A DNA stretch of 64,000 nt from an uncultured Lachnospiraceae bacterium. Its GTDB lineage: Bacteria; Bacillota; Clostridia; Lachnospirales; Lachnospiraceae. Position 1 is the first letter of the stretch, and each line of letters begins with the position of its first letter. The DNA lies in the NCBI GenBank assembly GCA_934292725.1, contig CAKQXY010000005.1, positions 1-64,000 on the forward strand, in the 5' to 3' direction. Positions 17,331 through 25,243 of this stretch are shown here, piece by piece. A program made the translations under genes and the position numbers. The notes under the pieces are model-generated. The model saw nothing but the letters and a program-made list of their open reading frames with translations. It searched no databases and was not told the origin of the DNA.

Positions 17331-19282
17331 TCTGGTCTTCTTGGGTCAATAGAGTACACCTTTTTGTTTTCTATTGATGTAAATGGTCCTGGAAAACTTT
17401 GTTCTCCTCTAGCTTCCCCAAAGAAATCTCCCGCTGTGAGTGGATTTGTTGATACTGGCTTTAACTTCTCTGCATTGTCTATCAGATTTATTCTCTTTTC
17501 CTGTCCATGGAAAAAGACCGGCTTTTTAGCTGCCTCTTCAAATGTAATGGTATATGCCTCAGTATCCACCTTAACACTAACCCAGGCAGTCTGTCCATTT
17601 TGATCAAAACCATAAAATTCCTTCCATGTTTTTAAATCCAAGCATACCTCTGGTTCTGGATACATTACACGCAAATATCCAGAAGGCTGATTTGCATAAC
17701 AGTTATTTTCTGCCTCATTATGCTGTGTAGGAAATGTAATCGCAGACTGACCACATTCATAGAAAAAATTGTTAAAAATTCTAGTATCACGTCCCGTTCC
17801 GCCTCGCATCATATCCTGCTCCATGCGAAATGAAACTGGCTTTGCAAAGTATCCGGAACCTCTGCACTTTCCAAAGAAATTATTGGAAAGATACAGATGA
17901 TCAGTTCCTTCACCATACACACCATATCCATTTACCACATCGTGTTCACGCAGCTTATACCAGCCACTTGAACCAGGCTCCTTCGGGATTTTTTCCTGGT
18001 CAAACCTGCCCTCTATGTTCCAGAAAATATTGTTATCAATCAAGTTTGTCTCATCTCTGCTGCACTCAATAAAAACTGCCTCTCTCTGCTCAATACCATC
18101 CAGAAACAAATTTTGTGTAATGCGGTTATTTTCATTTCCGCAATCAAGCCACAAATGATCGGCACGATATGTTCGTTTAAAAATATTACGGCGAAACAGA
18201 CTTCCCACACTGTTATGCAGTTTTATACCCGCAGCTTCCCAGGACAATTCCATTTTCTGCCATCCTGTTCCTTCGATTAAATTGTCCTCTATAAGCACAT
18301 GCTCTGCAAATAATCCTGCAATTCCGCAAACACCAACATCCTTGATATGACATCCCCTAATAATTGTGTATCCGATTTGTTGATCCGGTAAAATATCATG
18401 ATGCCAGCATTCATTTCCAATATCAATTCCAACTGCATTTGACCAGTCAATTGTGCAGTTCTCAATAATCCAATGATGACCGCGCATGCATGAAAGAGCT
18501 CCACGCTGCGGAACTGGTGCTCCCATCGCTGCATGTGCACAAGTGATTCCTTTAACATGAATATATGAAAGAAATGGAATCTCGGGTGCAAAACATTGCT
18601 CTCGGCATGTAAGTTCAATCGTATGCATTCTCGGGTCTTCATCATTTTCCAGTCGAAAATGTATCGTCTGACCATTTGCTTCTACCCAATAGCTTCCTGG
18701 CTGTTCTGTCATCTGACGATAAAGTGCTACCTGTACAAGTGGTTTTCCATCGCAAAATACCATGCCTCTTCGATTTAAATATGGTGTCATATCTGTTTTA
18801 TCATACTCAATAAACAACCTGTCATGCAAAATATTAACTGCGCAAAATGGATTATATCCTTTAAATTGCTCTGGGTTTAAATGATGACACCAAATTATCG
18901 GAGTTTTTTCCTCACCTTCTATTTCTCCCATTTTCCAGCCCGTACTTTTTTCAAACTCGGTCACTTCTTCCGAAGCTTTTATAACAACATCTCCATCCCC
19001 TGCAGCTTCATAGGAAACCATTTTTTCTGGTCCCTCTCCTCCAGCCTGAGGACGAACACATTCGCGATAAGTACCCTGATGAATAACAACCTTTGTACCT
19101 GCCACAGCACGCCTTGCAGCCTCTGAAATTGTTTTTAGCGGTGCCTCACTGCTTCCATCATTATTGTCTGCACTCATCTTATGCGCTGGATTTACATGAA
19201 TCACCTTATCATAACTACACGGCATTTCCCAGCTGACAAATTCACTTCCATCTGGAAGTACTGACATAATATCTTTTTTCAT
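17327..19282 (-). CDS. GH120-like right-handed beta-helix glycosidase (beta-xylosidase family)
   Basis: A 651-residue cytoplasmic beta-helix protein. Its N-terminus has GTKVVIHQGTYRECVRPQ and YEAAGDGDVVIKASE, as in GH120 beta-xylosidases such as Thermoanaerobacterium XylC. The two catalytic acids of that family appear conserved: Asp380 in LWLDCGN and Glu406 in VFIECSRD. Repeated helix rungs such as IIENCTIDWSNAVGIDIG and NRITQNLFL run through the middle. The ATG at 19282 follows AAGGAGG with five-base spacing; an in-frame start nine codons upstream would include that site. It is divergent from a GH51 arabinofuranosidase with a LacI-type site between them, suggesting arabinoxylan-type oligosaccharides. 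The stop codon lies in a repeat element. Confidence 0.72.
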   Translation of the reverse strand: MKKDIMSVLPDGSEFVSWEMPCSYDKVIHVNPAHKMSADNNDGSSEAPLKTISEAARRAVAGTKVVIHQGTYRECVRPQAGGEGPEKMVSYEAAGDGDVVIKASEEVTEFEKSTGWKMGEIEGEEKTPIIWCHHLNPEQFKGYNPFCAVNILHDRLFIEYDKTDMTPYLNRRGMVFCDGKPLVQVALYRQMTEQPGSYWVEANGQTIHFRLENDEDPRMHTIELTCREQCFAPEIPFLSYIHVKGITCAHAAMGAPVPQRGALSCMRGHHWIIENCTIDWSNAVGIDIGNECWHHDILPDQQIGYTIIRGCHIKDVGVCGIAGLFAEHVLIEDNLIEGTGWQKMELSWEAAGIKLHNSVGSLFRRNIFKRTYRADHLWLDCGNENNRITQNLFLDGIEQREAVFIECSRDETNLIDNNIFWNIEGRFDQEKIPKEPGSSGWYKLREHDVVNGYGVYGEGTDHLYLSNNFFGKCRGSGYFAKPVSFRMEQDMMRGGTGRDTRIFNNFFYECGQSAITFPTQHNEAENNCYANQPSGYLRVMYPEPEVCLDLKTWKEFYGFDQNGQTAWVSVKVDTEAYTITFEEAAKKPVFFHGQEKRINLIDNAEKLKPVSTNPLTAGDFFGEARGEQSFPGPFTSIENKKVYSIDPRRPE

Positions 19283-19324
19283 TTTTTCCTCCTTTTTGAT
19301 ATTCTGCACTTGAATTATTGTAAG

Positions 19325-19337
19325 AAAAACGTTAAAC
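19325..19337. promoter_or_regulatory. LacI-type operator between GH120-like and GH51 genes
   Basis: AAAAACGTTAAAC is identical over 13 bases to the reverse complement of the site in the locus 3 promoter (54795-54807). It lies 43 bases before the GH120-like start codon and has the central CG typical of LacI-family operators. Control by the LacI gene at 55084 is inferred. Confidence 0.55.
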
Positions 19338-19414
19338 TATAGCATATGATACCACTGTTTTTGTTATTTTAGAATGTCTTATTTTATACTTTTGTTGTAT
19401 TACTATGTAAATAT

Positions 19415-19438
19415 GTTACTGTTTATATAGACTGTAAC
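19415..19438. promoter_or_regulatory. Inverted repeat upstream of GH51 gene
   Basis: GTTACTGT and ACTGTAAC (7 of 8 paired) flank an AT-rich centre shortly before the AAGGAGG of the GH51 gene. It may be an operator or promoter element; no regulator is assigned. Confidence 0.3.
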
Positions 19439-19463
19439 ACAAATATATAAGGAGGTTTTCATC

Positions 19464-21911
19464 ATGAGTCAACTTACTATTTCAACTAAAGAAAAACGTT
19501 TTCCTGTTGCTCCAGATCTATACGGCATATTTTTCGAAGATATCAGCCATGCTGGTGACGGCGGCTTGTATCCAGAGATGCTTCGTAATCGTTCCTTTGA
19601 GGATTCTCTACTTCCCGATGGCTGTATCACAAACGATAACGGCAAAACATTTACTTCTCCAACTGGATGGATTGATGAGTTCAACAATGGCGAGGGAATG
19701 ACTGACTGGATCGCATCACAAAAAATTGCACCAACCGCAATTCCTGCCTGGTATTCCGAAAATGCAGACATGCAGCTTAATAAAGATAATACGCTCAATG
19801 ATAATCGACGCGTTTCTCTCCAAGTTGATTTTGAGGAAAATGGCAAAATCTATAACATCGGATATAATGGCATTAATCAGAAAAATGGAGATGCCTATAA
19901 TTTCTATCTGTTTGCAAAATCAGAACAAACACTGCATCTGACGGTATCCATTCAAATAAATAATCAAACGTCCTGTAGCCGCGATATCATCATAAACGAT
20001 GCTGATTGGAAACGCTATGATGCACAATTTCTGGCCACTGAAACAGCAAGAAATGCTACTTTCTCCATTCAATGTCATGAAAAAGGAACCCTTTACCTTG
20101 GCTTTTGTTCTCTTATGCCTGCAGAAACATTTCACGGTCACGGACTTCGCAAAGATCTTGCAGAAAAGCTTGAACAAATGCATCCTTCATTCTTGCGTTT
20201 TCCAGGCGGCTGCATCGTAGAAGGCTTTACACTCGAAACATCTATGTTTTTCTGTAATACTGTCGGTCCCGTTTGGGAACGTCCAAGCCACTGGCTCCTT
20301 TGGCACTATCACACTACAAACGGACTGGGATTCCATGAATATCTGCAGTTATGTGAGGATCTAAAGCTGTCTGCTCTTTATGTGTGCAACTGTGGTATGA
20401 CTTGTCAGGGACGCGGCCCTTATTATTTCAATGAAAATCAAATGCAATTTGCTATCAGCGATACCTTAAATGCCTTAGAATATGCACTTGGTTCAAGCCA
20501 AACACATTGGGGCAGTCTGCGTGCAAAAATGGGTCATCCAGAACCATTTTCCCTTAAATATCTAGAGATTGGCAATGAAAATAGTGGTACTGAATATGAA
20601 GCTTGCTTTAATCGCATTCGAGAAGCTGTGCTTGAACGCTATCCTCAGATCATTATTGTCTCCAACACAAGAAGCGAAACAATAAAAACAGATATTGTAG
20701 ATGATCATTATTACAATATGCCTGAATTTTTTGCAGAAAATATTGATATTTATGATGACTACAGCCGAAAGAATCCCAACATTTTTGTCGGTGAATTTGC
20801 AGTAAACCAAACCTATGAGGGACAGCTGCGCGCTGCAATCTCAGAAGCTATGTTTATGGTTGGCTTTGAACGAAATCAGGATGTTGTAAAGCTTTGTTCT
20901 TATGCTCCGCTATTTTCCCACGTTCATTACCAATCCTGGTATCCAAATCTCATAATGTTTGATAATAGCAGAAGCTATGTTATTCCAAGCTACTATTGTT
21001 TCAAACTATTTGGTGCGAATCGCGGTGACATGGTAGTTTCCTCCAAAGAATCCTGCGAAAAAATTTATCTATCCCTGCATGGCCTTCCTGTCATCAACGG
21101 TGATTGTGGATTAACTTGGAAAAATGCTGTTTTCAATAATATATCTGTTTTTCCAACAAAAAGCCTGCATGGAAAAGCCATGCAGGACAATGATTCATAT
21201 GTTTTACAGGAAAATGATGCCGATGAATTTACTAATCAGTCAATTCGAAGTCAAATTTTACCTGGCGCTGCTCTAGGTAATGATGTAGAAAGCCGCGAAG
21301 GCAGTTTTACTGTTCAAATTTTAGCTGAAAAAGGAAAACGAATCGGCGTTGGTATGTTGTGTTCACCAAAGCCATTCAGCTATTACGACCGAACTGATCC
21401 GAATCCAAAAGATCCGTGGATGCTTTTTAATCTAGAGCCTCTGCGCTGGATTGTTGAAGGCAATACTGCTGCTCTCTATCGCGGCGGCATTTTCCTTACG
21501 CAATATTCAGAGCCAAAACAAATTTCACTTCGCTATGGAGAATATAATGAATTTCACTATGAGCTTACAAAAACTGCCGTCAGTTTATATTTAAATGGTA
21601 CACTCATTGATACTGTTGAACTTCCGCATTATCAATCTATGTGTTCTGTCACGACTGATACTGACGATAGTGTAATAATAAAACTTGTTAACTTCTCTGA
21701 GACAGATGATCCAGTCTGCATTTCAATAGATTGTGATGTAAAATCAGAGTATGAGGTTTCGCAGCTCACTGGAAAAGCTGATTTTGAAAACTCCCTTGAC
21801 AATCCAGACCAAGTTCGTGATACAACAACAATGTTAACTGGTGCTGGCAGATATTTTACCTTTACTGCCCCAGGTCTTTCCGTCAATGTATTAAAATTAA
21901 AGAAAAAATAA
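19464..21911 (+). CDS. GH51-type alpha-L-arabinofuranosidase, long form
   Basis: An 815-residue cytoplasmic enzyme. The N-terminus LYGIFFEDISHAGDGGLYPEML is the GH51 start signature. A carbohydrate-binding insertion spans about residues 80-210. The TIM barrel has FLRFPGGC, the acid/base Glu in LEIGNENSG (near 371) and the nucleophile Glu in IFVGEFAVN (near 444). The C-terminal beta domain is enlarged by an insertion of about 150 residues with a concanavalin-like look (PLRWIVEGNTAALYRGG). The start follows AAGGAGG. It is divergent from the GH120-like gene and probably co-regulated with it. Arabinose removal from arabinoxylan or arabinan oligosaccharides is the expected role. Confidence 0.88.
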   Translation: MSQLTISTKEKRFPVAPDLYGIFFEDISHAGDGGLYPEMLRNRSFEDSLLPDGCITNDNGKTFTSPTGWIDEFNNGEGMTDWIASQKIAPTAIPAWYSENADMQLNKDNTLNDNRRVSLQVDFEENGKIYNIGYNGINQKNGDAYNFYLFAKSEQTLHLTVSIQINNQTSCSRDIIINDADWKRYDAQFLATETARNATFSIQCHEKGTLYLGFCSLMPAETFHGHGLRKDLAEKLEQMHPSFLRFPGGCIVEGFTLETSMFFCNTVGPVWERPSHWLLWHYHTTNGLGFHEYLQLCEDLKLSALYVCNCGMTCQGRGPYYFNENQMQFAISDTLNALEYALGSSQTHWGSLRAKMGHPEPFSLKYLEIGNENSGTEYEACFNRIREAVLERYPQIIIVSNTRSETIKTDIVDDHYYNMPEFFAENIDIYDDYSRKNPNIFVGEFAVNQTYEGQLRAAISEAMFMVGFERNQDVVKLCSYAPLFSHVHYQSWYPNLIMFDNSRSYVIPSYYCFKLFGANRGDMVVSSKESCEKIYLSLHGLPVINGDCGLTWKNAVFNNISVFPTKSLHGKAMQDNDSYVLQENDADEFTNQSIRSQILPGAALGNDVESREGSFTVQILAEKGKRIGVGMLCSPKPFSYYDRTDPNPKDPWMLFNLEPLRWIVEGNTAALYRGGIFLTQYSEPKQISLRYGEYNEFHYELTKTAVSLYLNGTLIDTVELPHYQSMCSVTTDTDDSVIIKLVNFSETDDPVCISIDCDVKSEYEVSQLTGKADFENSLDNPDQVRDTTTMLTGAGRYFTFTAPGLSVNVLKLKKK

Positions 21912-21928
21912 GCAATGCTTACCTCCGA

Positions 21929-21967
21929 TTATTATACTCATAAGTTACTTTCTTATGAGTATAATAA
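21929..21967. terminator. Terminator between GH51 and pdxR
   Basis: A perfect 16-bp stem with a seven-base loop lies 17 bases behind the GH51 stop codon. The stem is AT-rich and lacks a clean T-tract, so termination is likely but not certain. It forms one end of repeat copy 3. Confidence 0.6.
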
Positions 21968-22046
21968 ATCGAATAGTCTACAAATCCAAGTGTTCTTTTT
22001 TATTTCCGAGCCACCGGGACAGTAAATGAGCCAGTGTACATGTCAC
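21929..22046. repeat. ~120-bp hairpin-box repeat, copy 3
   Basis: The 39-bp box lies at 22008-22046. The hairpin is perfect over 16 bp (21929-21944 with 21952-21967). Box, linker and hairpin are all recognisably related to copy 1. The TGA stop codon of pdxR (22043-22045) lies inside the box. It also separates convergent genes and can terminate GH51 transcription. Confidence 0.78.
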
Positions 22047-23527
22047 TCTAGTTCACTTAGCACCTGCACGACCTTCTTTATGTTTTCCATGTTGACGGAA
22101 GAATAATTCATTACATAAGTATTTTCATACGGATTCTCCTGTCCGCTTTGTTCATGCTTTTCTATGTTCTTTATATAGTAGCGCGACAGCGGATCTAGCT
22201 TTACTCCGCCTGCCTTTGCCTTCTCGACAATCTCTGCCTCTGTGCAGTCTGACTGGATATGCATAAGAAAATGCACTCCTGCTTCTTCCTCTTGTATCGT
22301 GATATATTTTCCGATTGAACCGCTTTTTATCTCTTTTAGTATCGCATCTCGCTTGTTCTGATAATAATTTCTCAGTCTATTTATATGCTTTTCAAAGCTT
22401 CCGTTTTCCATAAATTGTGCAAGTGTATACTGCTCGAAATTGGATACGGTACATGAATAAAAGGATAGTTCACTATAAAAACGCTTTGCCAAATCCTCAG
22501 GCAGCACCATATAGCTGATGCGCACTGTTGATGCAAGCGTTTTTGTAAAGGTGTTCATATAGATAACCTTTCCTGAAACATCAATGCTTTGCAGTGTCGG
22601 AAATGGCTTTCCGCTTAATCGAAGCTCACTGTCATAATCATCTTCTATTATATAACGCTGCTTTTTTTTCGCAGCCCAGCCGAGTAGCTCATAGCGGCGG
22701 CTGACTGGCATTACTATTCCTGTTGGAAAATGATGTGACGGTGATGTATGAATAATATCAATCTTTTTTTCTTCTAACTCATGGATAGAAACACCATTTT
22801 CATCAAGATCAACATGGCTATAAGATACATCCATGCTCTTACAAATTTTTCCAATCTTATGATAACCAGGATTTTCTACCCCGTAGATAAGATCCTTTCC
22901 AAGAAGCTGAATCAAAAGGCCGTAGAGGTATTCTGTCCCGGCACCAATGATTATCTGATGCGAAAACACCTGCATTCCGCGAAAATCCCTTAAGTAGCGA
23001 GCTATGGCATTTCTAAGAGGCAAAATGCCTGCGCACGGTGAATTGATCATCAGTTGAATTTGATTATCATTTAATACACTTCTAACTGTTTTTGACCAGA
23101 TTGAAAATGGAAAAATCTCACTGTCAGTCTGATTACTTGAAAAGTCAGCAAAGTAAGAAGACTTGGCTAACGATGAAGCTGCCGCGTTAATTGATTCCAT
23201 ACCATAAATATAATTATCATCAGAAATATTTCTGTCTGCACTTTGACTCATACCCTTCATGTTAATGCCGCGTGCCGCCACCATATCAATATCTGACACA
23301 TAGAAGCCACGTTTTGGCATCGAATAAATATAACCTTCATCCGAAAGCTGACCATAAGCATTCTCCACGGTAATCACACTTATACCCAGATTTTTCGCGA
23401 AACTGCGTTTTGAGGGCAGCTTCTCACCAGCGCACAATTTTCCTTGCAAAATGTCGTTTTTGATGCATTTATAGAGTGATTCATAAAGTGAATCTGACCC
23501 TGTTGCGGTTAAATTATATGTCAACAT
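22043..23527 (-). CDS. pdxR: MocR-family regulator of pyridoxal phosphate synthesis
   Basis: A roughly 494-residue GntR winged helix (residues 1-80, LPSKRSFAKNLGISVITVENAYGQL) fused to an aminotransferase fold I domain. The PLP lysine is in FTKTLASTVRISYM; DDYDSELR and the GAGTEYLYGLLIQLLG stretch are also typical. Proteins of this family sense PLP and activate pdxST, and often repress themselves. Its divergent position next to pdxS and pdxT is the classical arrangement. The start is uncertain: ATG at 23527, or TTG at 23545, with GGAG lying between. The stop codon falls within a repeat element, so the last residues may have been altered. Confidence 0.88.
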   Translation of the reverse strand: MLTYNLTATGSDSLYESLYKCIKNDILQGKLCAGEKLPSKRSFAKNLGISVITVENAYGQLSDEGYIYSMPKRGFYVSDIDMVAARGINMKGMSQSADRNISDDNYIYGMESINAAASSLAKSSYFADFSSNQTDSEIFPFSIWSKTVRSVLNDNQIQLMINSPCAGILPLRNAIARYLRDFRGMQVFSHQIIIGAGTEYLYGLLIQLLGKDLIYGVENPGYHKIGKICKSMDVSYSHVDLDENGVSIHELEEKKIDIIHTSPSHHFPTGIVMPVSRRYELLGWAAKKKQRYIIEDDYDSELRLSGKPFPTLQSIDVSGKVIYMNTFTKTLASTVRISYMVLPEDLAKRFYSELSFYSCTVSNFEQYTLAQFMENGSFEKHINRLRNYYQNKRDAILKEIKSGSIGKYITIQEEEAGVHFLMHIQSDCTEAEIVEKAKAGGVKLDPLSRYYIKNIEKHEQSGQENPYENTYVMNYSSVNMENIKKVVQVLSELE

Positions 23528-23600
23528 CTGATCTTTTTTCTCCAATCTGACCTTACTGAATATATTTATTTTGGGGATTTTCTTATGTCCACTTTGTCAG

Positions 23601-23606
23601 TATAAT
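23601..23606 (+). promoter_or_regulatory. pdxST promoter (-10)
   Basis: TATAAT lies 45 bases before the pdxS start codon; the hexamer 17 bp upstream (TTTTCT) is poor. A weak -35 fits a promoter that needs MocR activation. The whole 23528-23651 gap is the likely PdxR binding region. Confidence 0.5.
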
Positions 23607-23651
23607 GCAAGGCAAAGCAAAAGTAAAGCTTTGGAAAAGGAGAATATCACT

Positions 23652-24551
23652 ATGGATACAACAAATACTTCCGTTACTGCAACTGAACGTTATAAATTAA
23701 ATAAGGAGCTGGCTCAGATGTTAAAGGGCGGCGTTATTATGGATGTTACGACACCGGAACAGGCACGCATTGCTGAGGCTGCTGGTGCTTGCGCTGTTAT
23801 GGCGCTTGAGCGTATCCCGGCTGATATCCGTGCCGCTGGCGGTGTTTCCCGTATGAGCGACCCGAAGATGATTCGTGGCATTCAGGAGGCTGTCTCCATT
23901 CCGGTTATGGCAAAATGTCGTATCGGCCATTTTGTTGAGGCGCAGGTGCTTGAGGCAATCGACATCGATTACATTGATGAGAGCGAGGTTCTTTCCCCGG
24001 CTGATGATGTGTACCATATCAATAAGAGAAACTTCCGTGTTCCGTTTGTCTGCGGTGCAAAGGATTTGGGCGAGGCACTTCGCCGTATCAACGAGGGGGC
24101 TTCTATGATTCGTACCAATGGTGAACCTGGAACGGGTGATATCGTGCAGGCAGTTCGCCATATGAGAAAGATGAATAGTGAAATCCAAAAGCTGACATCT
24201 ATGCGTGAGGATGAACTGTTTGAGGCCGCAAAGGTGCTGCAGGTTCCGTATGATCTTGTTTTATATGTTCACAATAATGGACGTCTTCCAGTTGTAAACT
24301 TTGCTGCAGGCGGTGTGGCTACTCCTGCTGATGCCGCACTTATGATGCAGCTTGGCGCTGAGGGTGTATTTGTTGGCTCTGGTATCTTTAAGTCTGGCAA
24401 TCCGGCAAAGCGTGCCTCCGCAATCGTAAAGGCTGTCACTAACTACACTGATGCAAAGATGATTGCTGAGCTTTCCGCTGATCTGGGTGAGGCTATGGTC
24501 GGAATCAATGAGCAGGAAATCGCACTTTTAATGGCAGAAAGAGGCAAATAA
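23652..24551 (+). CDS. pdxS: Pyridoxal 5'-phosphate synthase subunit PdxS
   Basis: Synthase subunit that makes PLP from ribose 5-phosphate, glyceraldehyde 3-phosphate and ammonia, working in the PdxS12-PdxT12 complex. The 299-residue chain follows the family closely: GGVIMDV, MALERIPADIRAAGGVSRM, the first catalytic lysine Lys88 in PVMAKCRIGH, and NFAAGGVATPADAALMMQLG. The second catalytic lysine (Lys149 of Bacillus subtilis, in RTKGEPGTG) is Asn156 here (codon AAT, 24117-24119). That residue is needed for the later steps of PLP formation in characterised enzymes. The ATG at 23652 follows AAGGAG; a longer reading frame upstream has no supporting start. pdxT starts two bases after the stop codon. 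Confidence 0.95.
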   Translation: MDTTNTSVTATERYKLNKELAQMLKGGVIMDVTTPEQARIAEAAGACAVMALERIPADIRAAGGVSRMSDPKMIRGIQEAVSIPVMAKCRIGHFVEAQVLEAIDIDYIDESEVLSPADDVYHINKRNFRVPFVCGAKDLGEALRRINEGASMIRTNGEPGTGDIVQAVRHMRKMNSEIQKLTSMREDELFEAAKVLQVPYDLVLYVHNNGRLPVVNFAAGGVATPADAALMMQLGAEGVFVGSGIFKSGNPAKRASAIVKAVTNYTDAKMIAELSADLGEAMVGINEQEIALLMAERGK

Positions 24552-24553
24552 GT

Positions 24554-25162
24554 ATGACAATCGCAGTTCTCGCTCTGCAGGGTGCCTTTGCAGAGCATGA
24601 AAAAATGATCCGCTCTCTCGGTGCAGACTGTATCGAGCTGCGTCAGGCAGAGGATCTTAAAAAGCATTACGATGGACTGATTCTTCCGGGCGGCGAGAGT
24701 ACCGTTCAGGGAAAGCTCCTCCGTGAACTTGGCATGTTTGATACCATAAAAAAGCAGATCGAGGACGGTCTTCCCGTCCTTGCGACCTGCGCAGGAATGA
24801 TTCTTTTAGCCGCTGCTATTGATGGACAAATTGCTGGGCAGCCAGATTCATATTTTGGCACACTTCCTGTCCGCGTCAGAAGAAATGCTTACGGAAGACA
24901 GTTAGCAAGTTTTCATGCAAAAGCAGATGTCGCAGGCATAGGTGCTGTCCCGATGACCTTTATCCGCGCACCATATGTTGTAGAAATGGATAAGGATGCT
25001 CTTGCTTCTGGTAATGGTCAAATCCTTGCCGTTGTGAATGACCGCATCGTAGGAGTACGCTACAAAAGTCAGTTTGCATTCGCGTTTCATCCAGAATTGG
25101 ATCCAGACACACGAATCCATCAGGCGTTTCTTGAGTGCGTGAAAGCAAGAACTCCTAACTGA
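24554..25162 (+). CDS. pdxT: PLP synthase glutaminase subunit PdxT
   Basis: A 202-residue class I glutaminase that delivers ammonia to PdxS. The oxyanion motif GGEST (46-50), the nucleophile Cys79 in ATCAGM, and His179/Glu181 in FHPEL complete an intact triad. Length is normal for the family. It starts two bases behind pdxS, so the two are co-translated. The pdxST unit ends at a strong hairpin. Confidence 0.95.
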   Translation: MTIAVLALQGAFAEHEKMIRSLGADCIELRQAEDLKKHYDGLILPGGESTVQGKLLRELGMFDTIKKQIEDGLPVLATCAGMILLAAAIDGQIAGQPDSYFGTLPVRVRRNAYGRQLASFHAKADVAGIGAVPMTFIRAPYVVEMDKDALASGNGQILAVVNDRIVGVRYKSQFAFAFHPELDPDTRIHQAFLECVKARTPN

Positions 25163-25200
25163 AGTCACAAACTTGTAAATACTTGCTCTAAATCAAATAA

Positions 25201-25227
25201 GGAGTCAGAGGCAACATCTCTGACTCC
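25201..25227. terminator. Bidirectional terminator behind pdxST
   Basis: A perfect 10-bp stem (GGAGTCAGAG 25201-25210 with CTCTGACTCC 25218-25227) lies between the convergent pdxT and HAAS-domain genes, with modest T-tracts on both sides. Confidence 0.8.
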
Positions 25228-25243
25228 AATTTTAGAATATAGG

